Assembly (NCBI RefSeq): GCF_021134715.1
Contig: NC_060021.1
Coordinates: forward strand, 1,550,001 to 1,614,000
DNA from: Daphnia pulex
Lineage: Eukaryota; Arthropoda; Branchiopoda; Diplostraca; Daphniidae
Direction: 5' to 3'
Length of the DNA: 64,000 nucleotides
Positions 44,832-56,137 of the stretch are shown piece after piece. Each line of letters opens with the position of its first letter. The first letter of the stretch is position 1. Under the pieces are notes generated by a model. It had not been told where the DNA came from. It did no database searches and saw nothing but the letters and a program-made list of their open reading frames with translations. The position numbers and the translations under genes were made by a program.

Positions 44832-46817
44832 TGTAGAATCAATAACGACAGAATGACCAACTCGACAAAAACTTTCTCGATTTTGTGTGACACCATCGTG
44901 TTTCGCCTGATGTGTAATGCTAAATTACAACAACACATGAAAAAATAATTATTGAGCTATATGTGGTAAATAGTTTTAGTTTATGTTTTGTCTTGAATAA
45001 AAAAGTGATTCATTTACATTAGCAATTGTCACTATATAAACTACACAAAAGTTTAAAACATTTTAAAAAATCGCATGAAATCATATATGCAACTATATTA
45101 AATACTGTTGTTTATCAATTGATAGGATTCCTAATTTCCTATCATTATCACATAGTTTTATTACTTTAAAATGTGTATTCATTTTTAACAATTATTTCCT
45201 TTATTTCATAAGAAATTAATTTTTAATACTATTAAAAGACTTTTTGAGTTTTAACTGACTTGATGTGGAAATAATAAGTTGCTAGAAATGAATTTTAACT
45301 TTTTATTGAGTTACCTTATTCAACAGGATAGTTGGCCTTCGTTGGAAGCAATGGTGATTCTACGTGTGTAGAAGACAATTTATACTTGTATGAATGTAAG
45401 ATGGGCGGGACTCGAGTAGGAAGAGTCGATTCCTAATGGCTGATTTTTCTCATTATTTCACAAAAGCCCTTCTATATTCGTCCTTCGTGTGCAGCGCTTT
45501 TTTTACCGTTTTAAGGTGATTTCAAAATAAGTTCCTCCAGGCAAAAAATGAAAAAAACCTGTCGAAAACACGTTACATTACTCTGTATTTTTATGTTCGA
45601 ATTTTTGCCTTACTATCCTTTTCTCGATCGCTTGACGAAGAATAAGAATAACAAGTTGTTCTTGTATGCAGTTCCGATACAACATGTTTTTCCAAACATA
45701 TCTGAACTGGTAAAAAGATTGAATTGAGGTCTTACTTAAAACCAAAACAAATATACTAGGCAACCTTTTTATGTCCCATAATTTCTATTGACATGCTCGA
45801 CGATGTGGCGCATGTAGGATAATTTATTTGAGATTTCTTGACCGCAAATGTTTTACAGCAATACACTCGGCAAGAACTAGCTTCAATCGAAGTAATTTTG
45901 ATGCTCTACTCTGAAAAACGTGAATAAGTAATGAAAGGAAAATGCAACGAACAATATTAAATGAAAAATATTTTTGAAATTAAGTTTTTGTGAGTCATAA
46001 TGCATTTGGAATTAATGAAATTATTTATCAAAATGAACATCGTAGAAGAAAGTCCCTCTCCCACTAACAAAAATGTATTGAATTGATATGAAAATTTGCT
46101 AAGCCATTACGAAACAACGCATTATTGCCTTTTTTGGCTTTCATACTGCGCAATATCCGCATCTTAATAACTTTTTACTCCGACTTTGTTTTTTTTTAAT
46201 GCAGGGTTGTGTTCATATGTTTTCAAATTGACATATTCATTAGGCCTATATTATAAAAAATCCTAACACCCTTTCTTTAAAAAATCCGCATATTTTTGTG
46301 GTGGAACCAAATTATATGCAACCAGGTAGTTTTCTCAAAAGTGACAATGGCTTAATTGCCATTGCAATAAGAAAAACTTGAAAGCATTTAAATCTCAATT
46401 TTATGATCTTTGTCGATCAGAGATTGGATCACGTTGCCATTTTTAAGCTATCGAACTGTTCTCAACTAGACTGGATTTTCTCTCTCAAACAGGAAAAAAG
46501 AAGAATAAGTCGTTGCTAAAGCACGAAACACGTCTTCGGTTAGTTTGCGCTCTACATTTGGATTTTTTTTGCAACATAAAAAGGGGTGGGATAATATAAA
46601 AATTATGATACGGCCTCCATCGTTTTGTGTTTTTACAGAATCCTGACATGTCTATGCGTGAAAACCTCTGTCGTGCAAATTTACCGCCGGAGGCTATGCG
46701 TGAAAACCCTCTACCCTGCAAATATATCGCCGGAGGCCATTGCGTTCTTGCAAAAAGATTGGGCAACCAAATTAGTTGTCGGTGTAGTGACTATGGCTTT
46801 ACAATCGTGTGGCAAAG

Positions 46818-46955
46818 ATGGGTGGTTCAAGTCCACCGCCCACCAACATCGTTTATCGTGAACACGAGTACTATGACGATGGCTATGGAGGACACGGAAG
46901 GAATTACGGCGGCCGACACCACCAACATCATCATCACTCTCATGAAGTGTATTAG
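46818..46955 (+). CDS. His/Gly/Tyr-rich terminal exon, unit 1
   Basis: 46-codon frame ending at TAG. It reads P-P-P-T-N-I-V-Y-R-E-H-E-Y-Y-D-D-G-Y-G-G-H-G-R-N-Y-G-G, then a His run and H-E-V-Y. Such Gly/Tyr/His-rich tails are common in cuticle or secreted arthropod proteins. An AG lies directly before the ATG, so this may be a last exon whose upstream exons are missing. The same sequence occurs at 54,332-54,469. Confidence 0.35.
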   Translation: MGGSSPPPTNIVYREHEYYDDGYGGHGRNYGGRHHQHHHHSHEVY

Positions 46956-47199
46956 AATAATTATACGTCACAATGCCTGCTTTGTTCACATATAGGCTAT
47001 ATAGCCGTTAAACCTGCAGCAAGTATATAGAGCATCCATCTGTTGATTTCAGTTGCGACCAACTCGATTCTCACATTGAAACTATGCGAATATGTGCGCT
47101 CAAAAAATAAACCAACAATTTCAATGTTTTCTTATTGGTTGGCTGTTTAAACTAAATTATAAAACTGAAATTTGAAATTAACTTTTTAGTAATAATATG

Positions 47200-47270
47200 G
47201 AGGGTATAGCTCAGTGGTAGAGCATTCGACTGCAGATCGAAATGTCCCAGTTCAAACCTGGGTGCCCCCT
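47200..47270 (+). tRNA. tRNA-Cys(GCA), unit 1, first
   Basis: TAGCTCAGTGGTAGAGCA D-arm, TTCGA/TCGAA anticodon stem, loop CTGCAGA (GCA), CCCAG/CTGGG T-stem. The acceptor GAGGGTA/TGCCCCC has one A-C mismatch (position 2), so it may be weakened. Confidence 0.75.
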
Positions 47271-47483
47271 ATGATATAACTCATTCAACTGGATAATGAC
47301 GTAAGATTTGAGCGCAAGAAAAAAATGAAATATAGTAGCATGTTTTTTTAAACTGATAATTAAATTGCAATTATATTTTAATTCATTGCAGCTATGAGGG
47401 CGAAATGTCACCATCGAGAAATCGTTGTTCATATAATCTCATTATCTCAGTATTTGAAAAGGAACTCCCGCGTCGGTTAACAC

Positions 47484-47555
47484 GGGAGTATAGCTCAGTG
47501 GTAGAGCATTCGACTGCAGATCGAGAGGTCCCTAGTTCAAACCTGGGTGCTCCCT
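47484..47555 (+). tRNA. tRNA-Cys(GCA), unit 1, second
   Basis: All arms pair: acceptor GGGAGTA/TGCTCCC, anticodon loop CTGCAGA, T-arm AGTTCAAACCT, discriminator T. About 210 bases downstream of the first tRNA-Cys. Confidence 0.93.
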
Positions 47556-47755
47556 GATGATTTCATATTATATTATATTTGATAATCCTAATAGTCTATT
47601 TTATGTAATCAAAAAAATATGAAATTATCTATGTTTTTGTCTTGTTTTGATGAAATCATGTGACGTCGGCTCATCTTAACATATTTGCGCGATGGTATAG
47701 CGTTAGTTATGTTGCTGAACGGACATGTTATTTGAATCTGATTATCAAAACAGCG

Positions 47756-48290
47756 AATAGGGTCGTTGCATGAAATTTCGATTTGTTTTAAACATACCTG
47801 GTTATCATCAGTTTTTTACGCTGATTCTCGTGGTATTTTTTAAATATTTTAAAATGAACCTAACTTTGTTTATTTCTAGTTCAAAGTTCAAATAAGCGCC
47901 TCCCATTTCAAAACTGGGTCTCAGCCATTTTTGATGGGCGGTGCTTAATTTGTGATGAATTTGTAGACGAAACTCACCAAAATCACCCTTTTCGTACTGC
48001 CTACGGCTGAATACAACCCTCTTTCGCCCTTAGGGCCTTAAGGCGAAATACGAAAAGGGTGATTTTGGTGAGTGTCGTCTACAAATTCATCACAAATTAA
48101 GCACCACCCATCAAAAATGGCTGAGACCCAGTTTTGAAATGGGAGGCGCTTACTTGAACTTTGAACTAGAAATACGCAAAGTTAGGTTCATTTTAAAAAT
48201 ATTTAAAAAATACCACGAGAATCAGCGTAAAAAACTGATTCTAACCAGGTATGTTTAAAACAAATCGAAATTTCATGCAACGACCCTATT
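47756..48290. repeat. 535-bp fold-back palindrome between units 1 and 2
   Basis: Arms of ~250 bases from AATAGGGTCGTTGCATGAAA to its reverse complement ending TTTCATGCAACGACCCTATT, meeting at CGCCCTTAGGGCCTTAAGGCGA near 48,030. A few mismatches. Second complete copy at 55,270-55,804. Confidence 0.92.
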
Positions 48291-48470
48291 AAAAAATAAA
48301 TACATAAATAAGACTGGCGTGGTTCGGATACGTGGTTATAGGACTAAAAGATGTGTCAAAGGATGTTGTTTCACCAGAGCATCCCGCCGCGGATGGCGCT
48401 AGTATAAAAAATCACGTTTTTGTTTAATTACAATTAAACGTGAAAATCAATCAAATCAAACCAAAATGTT

Positions 48471-48542
48471 TTCCCATACCGGGAATCGAACCCGAGCCTC
48501 TTGGGTGAAAGCCAAGTATCCTAGCCACTAGACCATATGGGA
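48471..48542 (-). tRNA. tRNA-Glu(TTC), unit 2
   Basis: Identical in sequence to the unit 1 gene. Confidence 0.95.
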
Positions 48543-48550
48543 TTAACTCT

Positions 48551-48623
48551 TGCCTAAACCCGGGATCGAACCAGGGATCTTTAGATCTTCAGTCTAACGC
48601 TCTCCCAACTGAGCTATTTCGGC
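48551..48623 (-). tRNA. tRNA-Phe(GAA), unit 2, with acceptor mismatch
   Basis: Two substitutions versus units 1 and 3. The 3' acceptor strand is TTTAGGC instead of TTTCGGC, making a G4-A69 mismatch, and one variable-loop G is A. Anticodon and T-arm are intact. Confidence 0.75.
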
Positions 48624-50893
48624 ATACAGTATATTTATTATTTTGGAATACAGATCGCCTTTAAAAAGAAAAAAGGACAAAACGCAAATATCTCATCGAG
48701 GGATCGTCAAAATGTCAGCAAAACAAAAGCAAAATTGCTTTAACTATCTTATAGACCTACGAGTAACCTGAGCCCCGGTCAAATCTGGGGAACTTTTGTC
48801 TAGCGTAAAGTCGGATTGTTTTGCTATTCGCTTTTCTGTAGCTTAATCATCTGCCCGTAATAGATTTTATCGTGAGAAATCTGCCCAGTACCTTACTTGA
48901 AGATTTCGTCATCACGGCGATGCTATAGACATCTGGTGGTGTTGCTGGTTGTTGCGTCATCAAAGATTGCATCATCACGGCGATGCTATAGACATCTGGT
49001 GGTGATTTTCGACTGACCAATCACAGCGTTCTTATTGCGACATGAATAAGCTCCTCCCCCAAATGTCCGTGACAGACACAGGCTCCTCCCCCAAAGGCTT
49101 TTGGGGGAGGAGCCTGTTTTGACACATTATCCGTGACATGAATAAGCTCCTCCCCCAAAAGCTTGTTCTTTTATTATATATAGACGAGTAACCTGAGCCC
49201 CAGTCAAATCCGGGGAACTTTGGTCTTTTATTATATATATGGATTGGCGTGAATGGGTTAGGGTATGTGTAGTCTAGGTTCGGTACTGACGAAATATCGT
49301 GACGAAAATTTTTCATTAAAAAAACACGACACTGACGCACAACAATAAATTTCATTTGAAAGTGAATCGGTTTAATAGACGAAATTAGGTTATTGGTTAT
49401 AGCGCTGGCATGAAAATTATCATGTTTCAAGTCTCATTAAAGATTTACTTTTTTTAAGAATAAAAATTGTGTTTTGACCTATGCCCTTTGTTAACCATGA
49501 CTGAAACAAGTCAAAATTTCGCGAGAAAATTTTTTTTTTAGAAAATTTCAGAGAAAAATCAGAGAATTTACAGAAAAAAACCTTAGGTGGCCATGCGTGA
49601 AAATCTATACACTAAAAATTTTTCCGCCGGAGGCAATTCGTGAATATCCTCTATCATGCAAATTTATCGCCAGTGGCAATGTTTGAATATCCTCTATACT
49701 GCAAATTTACCGCACGAGGCAATACGTTAAAACCTCACGTTGGTAATTTTACCGCCGTAGGCAATTGCACTTTTGCAAAGTTTGCATAAACAATGAGACT
49801 GTTGGTATAGTCTGAATTACTCGAGAAACAATAACAGGAGATTAAACGATAAAATGAGACCAACAGCCATTAAGTAACGGGCAGGATGAGAATGACGGAC
49901 AGGGTGTTAACGGGCAACAAAAATTAAATCGCTGTAGTAAGTCAAAAAGAAAATTTGCAGCAACACACAATGATGCCACGACGACCAATCATCAACAAAT
50001 AACACAAATAACTGCCCCTAACTTTGCCGATGCATGCGGCGGCCGCGGAGTGGATGCGCGGCTGAAGAGCGGTTTCCGCGTTGCATAGGTAACGTTGCCA
50101 AGTTATATTGTATTTTTTTACCCCAAACACTGTAGGCCCAAGGCAGATGAATAACAAGGAGGAAATTTTTGGCGCGGGCCTACGCAGGGGGCCCTTGACC
50201 GAAGTTGCAAATCACTTACGAAATAAGAATATGCCGATACAAGCAGCTGTAACGCATAACTCACAAAGCAGATGCAACGTTGCCAACCAAAATTTCTTTT
50301 TCAGGTATGACATTGAATGGTCAAGGAAAGTCTTTAGCCAAAAGTCCGAATTAGAACTAGGCCAACTAAGGACCGGCCTCAGAAGGGCTAAAATTTACTA
50401 GGTTGTGTCGTATCGTATCGATATACGTTGTTGCATAGGCAACGTTACCAAGCTAGAATATATTTTATTTACCCCAGACACTGTTTTATCAAGGTAGGTT
50501 ATTGACAAGAGTGAATTTTTTTTATAATTGACATTGAAAACTTACGTTAGTACTGCACTAATAAGTGTAACCTCTTAAGCAGAAACAACGTTACAAGGAA
50601 ATTGTTTTTCATGTTAAAGACTGATTGCTCAAGGAAACTTATTTTTTTTTTATCCCTGAGGTATAGTTATATACGAAGGTCCTTAACAATTAGGGTGTGG
50701 AGTATAGAGGGTAGGGTAGTAGTAGCTAGTAGTGAAATTCAGAGGGTTTAATGTCTATTATGTTTTTGCATATACCTTTCTTCCCTGAATGACCAAATTC
50801 GAACCCCGAACCATACGAGTGGCAGCCCGGATTTCTGACCATTAGACCAACATTGACATGAATATATAAGGGAAAGCGTGGGCCGGTTGGTGT

Positions 50894-51600
50894 GTAGGGG
50901 AGAGGGGGATAGTTGGCAGGGTCACTTTTTGTGAATTTATTTGAATTTTTTGACCACACGTTTTGCAAATTGAATGATTGAATCAGATTCAGATTTCAAT
51001 TCTCTATGAATTGATCGTATTTTTTTACAATGTTCATTTACACGAAATTGTTAAATTGAGAAAAACTGCAAAAAAAAAGTCTGCCAACTTGCCCCACCTA
51101 CGGGGTAAGTTGTTAAGTGACGATTCTCCATTGCTCCAAAATTTCTAGGTCGAATTTTGAAAACTTGCAACTCAGCATCTCGTCAGAAATCTGTATGCCA
51201 ACATGCCCCTCAACATTTCTGCCAACTAACCCCACAGGGTGCTTTTCGAACAAATAAATTGATAACTAAATAACTTCTTAATGTAGAAATGTCGGGTTTA
51301 TTCTAAAAATAAGACAAATATTAATTCTTGTTTGCTTAGGTTTTCTGACTTTCTTAGATTTTTATACTATGAGAAAAATGAAAAGTGCTGAGAGGCCCAA
51401 AAAAAACTTTTTGCCGTTTTTTTTTCTTTTTGCTATAACTCCTGTTGGGGAAGTCGTATACTTTTGAAATTTTGTATGAGCAATCTGGATGTTGTCTTTC
51501 ATATTTGGTGTAAAAGGCTTGATTTGTTTTTGGCTGTAAGGGGTCTAACTAGCAAAATTCCAACTTACCCCAACTGCCAACTAGCCCCCCTCTCCCCTAC
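50894..51600. mobile_element. TA-flanked MITE, unit 2
   Basis: Array copy of 43,384-44,088, with extra bases in two homopolymers. Confidence 0.85.
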
Positions 51601-51603
51601 TGT

Positions 51604-51870
51604 GTAACTATTCCTTTCTGGGAAAGAAAGGTGGACGAAAGTGGACCGTTTACGTGAACGTTAGCAAGTATTAGGTGATTCTTTTTTGTTTAATTAATGG
51701 AAAAGTGCAAGATTTTTTAAAATTCGTGATAGCGTCGAACAACCTGCTCAAGTGGTTTCCCGCAATGTTTAAGTAGATGCTTTAGTTTCTGTAAGAAATT
51801 TTCAAAGGGAAAAGCTCAGAAATTATCTACACAACCGAATTTTAAAACATCAACCGGTAGATGAACTTAC
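51604..51870 (-). pseudogene. Transposase C-terminal relic, unit 2
   Basis: Array copy of 44,094-44,356. Confidence 0.65.
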
Positions 51871-52064
51871 GACTTCCTTAATACCCGAGATATATAAACG
51901 TAAGAAATGAAGTCCTAATTGTTTTTCTAAATCTTCGCAATCAGTTTATTCATGCATAATCTGTATTGTTAAAAAATTTAACGGGTTATGTAATTTGGAC
52001 AGTTTGCAGACAAACAAAGAATGGGATCCATTGCATAACAATTAAGATCGTGGCATTAAGACGT

Positions 52065-52343
52065 TTATGTGAATTTCAAAGAAAGCCAACCACACAAGGA
52101 GAAAGGCTTATTGCTGGAGGCAAGATCGTTCGGGATTTTTTTCAAGTAGCAAGTACCTTGGTCACCAAATGGGTAAACTTGGTAGTTGAAAGCGTTGCAG
52201 CCTCCGTGGTCGGTACACTGCTTAAAGCACTCGACCTGTGTCACTTTGTCGACCTTCCCAATGTCGTAATCTATGAATTCGCAATCGTATGTCCATTTGA
52301 TGCCGTCGTTGCCGATTTGCCAATTGCGTGCCTCTACCGACAT
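52065..52343 (-). CDS. PAN/apple-domain ORF, unit 2
   Basis: Identical protein to the unit 1 ORF (six-cysteine PAN pattern), with the same out-of-phase signal-peptide-like frame upstream. Two identical copies suggest recent duplication rather than selection on either. Confidence 0.5.
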   Translation of the reverse strand: MSVEARNWQIGNDGIKWTYDCEFIDYDIGKVDKVTQVECFKQCTDHGGCNAFNYQVYPFGDQGTCYLKKIPNDLASSNKPFSLCGWLSLKFT

Positions 52344-54331
52344 TGTAGAATCAATAACGACAGAATGACCAACTCGACAAAAACTTTCTCGATTTTGTGT
52401 GACACCATCGTGTTTCGCCTGATGTGTAATGCTAAATTACAACAACACATGAAAAAATAATTATTGAGCTATATGTGGTAAATAGTTTTAGTTTATGTTT
52501 TGTCTTGAATAAAAAAGTGATTCATTTACATTAGCAATTGTCACTATATAAACTACACAAAAGTTTAAAACATTTTTAAAAATCGCATGAAATCATATAT
52601 GCAACTATATTAAATACTGTTGTTTATCAATTGATAGGATTCCTAATTTCCTATCATTATCACATAGTTTTATTACTTTAAAATGTGTATTCATTTTTAA
52701 CAATTATTTCCTTTATTTCATAAGAAATTAATTTTTAATACTATTAAAAGACTTTTTGAGTTTTAACTGACTTGATGTGGAAATAATAAGTTGCTAGAAA
52801 TGAATTTTAACTTTTTATTGAGTTACCTTATTCAACAGGATAGTTGGCCTTCGTTGGAAGCAATGGTGATTCTACGTGTGTAGAAGACAATTTATACTTG
52901 TATGAATGTAAGATGGGCGGGACTCGAGTAGGAAGAGTCGATTCCTAATGGCTGATTTTTCTCATTATTTCACAAAAGCCCTTCTATATTCGTCCTTCGT
53001 GTGCAGCGCTTTTTTTTACCGTTTTAAGGTGATTTCAAAATAAGTTCCTCCAGGCAAAAAATGAAAAAAACCTGTCGAAAACACGTTACATTACTCTGTA
53101 TTTTTATGTTCGAATTTTTGCCTTACTATCCTTTTCTCGATCGCTTGACGAAGAATAAGAATAACAAGTTGTTCTTGTATGCAGTTCCGATACAACATGT
53201 TTTTCCAAACATATCTGAACTGGTAAAAAGATTGAATTGAGGTCTTACTTAAAACCAAAACAAATATACTAGGCAACCTTTTTATGTCCCATAATTTCTA
53301 TTGACATGCTCGACGATGTGGCGCATGTAGGATAATTTATTTGAGATTTCTTGACCGCAAATGTTTTACAGCAATACACTCGGCAAGAACTAGCTTCAAT
53401 CGAAGTAATTTTGATGCTCTACTCTGAAAAACGTGAATAAGTAATGAAAGGAAAATGCAACGAACAATATTAAATGAAAAATATTTTTGAAATTAAGTTT
53501 TTGTGAGTCATAATGCATTTGGAATTAATGAAATTATTTATCAAAATGAACATCGTAGAAGAAAGTCCCTCTCCCACTAACAAAAATGTATTGAATTGAT
53601 ATGAAAATTTGCTAAGCCATTACGAAACAACGCATTATTGCCTTTTTTGGCTTTCATACTGCGCAATATCCGCATCTTAATAACTTTTTACTCCGACTTT
53701 GTTTTTTTTTAATGCAGGGTTGTGTTCATATGTTTTCAAATTGACATATTCATTAGGCCTATATTATAAAAAATCCTAACACCCTTTCTTTAAAAAATCC
53801 GCATATTTTTGTGGTGGAACCAAATTATATGCAACCAGGTAGTTTTCTCAAAAGTGACAATGGCTTAATTGCCATTGCAATAAGAAAAACTTGAAAGCAT
53901 TTAAATCTCAATTTTATGATCTTTGTCGATCAGAGATTGGATCACGTTGCCATTTTTAAGCTATCGAACTGTTCTCAACTAGACTGGATTTTCTCTCTCA
54001 AACAGGAAAAAAGAAGAATAAGTCGTTGCTAAAGCACGAAACACGTCTTCGGTTAGTTTGCGCTCTACATTTGGATTTTTTTTTGCAACATAAAAAGGGG
54101 TGGGATAATATAAAAATTATGATACGGCCTCCATCGTTTTGTGTTTTTACAGAATCCTGACATGTCTATGCGTGAAAACCTCTGTCGTGCAAATTTACCG
54201 CCGGAGGCTATGCGTGAAAACCCTCTACCCTGCAAATATATCGCCGGAGGCCATTGCGTTCTTGCAAAAAGATTGGGCAACCAAATTAGTTGTCGGTGTA
54301 GTGACTATGGCTTTACAATCGTGTGGCAAAG

Positions 54332-54469
54332 ATGGGTGGTTCAAGTCCACCGCCCACCAACATCGTTTATCGTGAACACGAGTACTATGACGATGGCTAT
54401 GGAGGACACGGAAGGAATTACGGCGGCCGACACCACCAACATCATCATCACTCTCATGAAGTGTATTAG
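54332..54469 (+). CDS. His/Gly/Tyr-rich terminal exon, unit 2
   Basis: Array copy of 46,818-46,955 with the same frame. Confidence 0.35.
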   Translation: MGGSSPPPTNIVYREHEYYDDGYGGHGRNYGGRHHQHHHHSHEVY

Positions 54470-54713
54470 AATAATTATACGTCACAATGCCTGCTTTGTT
54501 CACATATAGGCTATATAGCCGTTAAACCTGCAGCAAGTATATAGAGCATCCATCTGTTGATTTCAGTTGCGACCAACTCGATTCTCACATTGAAACTATG
54601 CGAATATGTGCGCTCAAAAAATAAACCAACAATTTCAATGTTTTCTTATTGGTTGGCTGTTTAAACTAAATTATAAAACTGAAATTTGAAATTAACTTTT
54701 TAGTAATAATATG

Positions 54714-54784
54714 GAGGGTATAGCTCAGTGGTAGAGCATTCGACTGCAGATCGAAATGTCCCAGTTCAAACCTGGGTGCCCCCT
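54714..54784 (+). tRNA. tRNA-Cys(GCA), unit 2, first
   Basis: Array copy of 47,200-47,270, with the same acceptor mismatch. Confidence 0.75.
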
Positions 54785-54997
54785 ATGATATAACTCATTC
54801 AACTGGATAATGACGTAAGATTTGAGCGCAAGAAAAAAATGAAATATAGTAGCATGTTTTTTTAAACTGATAATTAAATTGCAATTATATTTTAATTCAT
54901 TGCAGCTATGAGGGCGAAATGTCACCATCGAGAAATCGTTGTTCATATAATCTCATTATCTCAGTATTTGAAAAGGAACTCCCGCGTCGGTTAACAC

Positions 54998-55069
54998 GGG
55001 AGTATAGCTCAGTGGTAGAGCATTCGACTGCAGATCGAGAGGTCCCTAGTTCAAACCTGGGTGCTCCCT
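54998..55069 (+). tRNA. tRNA-Cys(GCA), unit 2, second
   Basis: Array copy of 47,484-47,555, all stems intact. Confidence 0.93.
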
Positions 55070-55269
55070 GATGATTTCATATTATATTATATTTGATAAT
55101 CCTAATAGTCTATTTTATGTAATCAAAAAAATATGAAATTATCTATGTTTTTGTCTTGTTTTGATGAAATCATGTGACGTCGGCTCATCTTAACATATTT
55201 GCGCGATGGTATAGCGTTAGTTATGTTGCTGAACGGACATGTTATTTGAATCTGATTATCAAAACAGCG

Positions 55270-55804
55270 AATAGGGTCGTTGCATGAAATTTCGATTTGT
55301 TTTAAACATACCTGGTTATCATCAGTTTTTTACGCTGATTCTCGTGGTATTTTTTAAATATTTTAAAATGAACCTAACTTTGTTTATTTCTAGTTCAAAG
55401 TTCAAATAAGCGCCTCCCATTTCAAAACTGGGTCTCAGCCATTTTTGATGGGCGGTGCTTAATTTGTGATGAATTTGTAGACGAAACTCACCAAAATCAC
55501 CCTTTTCGTACTGCCTACGGCTGAATACAACCCTCTTTCGCCCTTAGGGCCTTAAGGCGAAATACGAAAAGGGTGATTTTGGTGAGTGTCGTCTACAAAT
55601 TCATCACAAATTAAGCACCACCCATCAAAAATGGCTGAGACCCAGTTTTGAAATGGGAGGCGCTTACTTGAACTTTGAACTAGAAATACGCAAAGTTAGG
55701 TTCATTTTAAAAATATTTAAAAAATACCACGAGAATCAGCGTAAAAAACTGATTCTAACCAGGTATGTTTAAAACAAATCGAAATTTCATGCAACGACCC
55801 TATT
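55270..55804. repeat. 535-bp fold-back palindrome between units 2 and 3
   Basis: Array copy of 47,756-48,290. Confidence 0.92.
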
Positions 55805-55984
55805 AAAAAATAAATACATAAATAAGACTGGCGTGGTTCGGATACGTGGTTATAGGACTAAAAGATGTGTCAAAGGATGTTGTTTCACCAGAGCATCCCG
55901 CCGCGGATGGCGCTAGTATAAAAAATCACGTTTTTGTTTAATTACAATTAAACGTGAAAATCAATCAAATCAAACCAAAATGTT

Positions 55985-56056
55985 TTCCCATACCGGGAAT
56001 CGAACCCGAGCCTCTTGGGTGAAAGCCAAGTATCCTAGCCACTAGACCATATGGGA
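55985..56056 (-). tRNA. tRNA-Glu(TTC), unit 3
   Basis: Same sequence as units 1 and 2. Confidence 0.95.
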
Positions 56057-56064
56057 TTAACTCT

Positions 56065-56137
56065 TGCCGAAACCCGGGATCGAACCAGGGACCTTTAGAT
56101 CTTCAGTCTAACGCTCTCCCAACTGAGCTATTTCGGC
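56065..56137 (-). tRNA. tRNA-Phe(GAA), unit 3
   Basis: Same as unit 1, with an intact acceptor stem. Confidence 0.96.

Noticed and set aside
44454-44948. 164-codon plus-strand ORF
   Set aside because: Antisense of the PAN-domain frame, whose six-cysteine pattern is on the minus strand.
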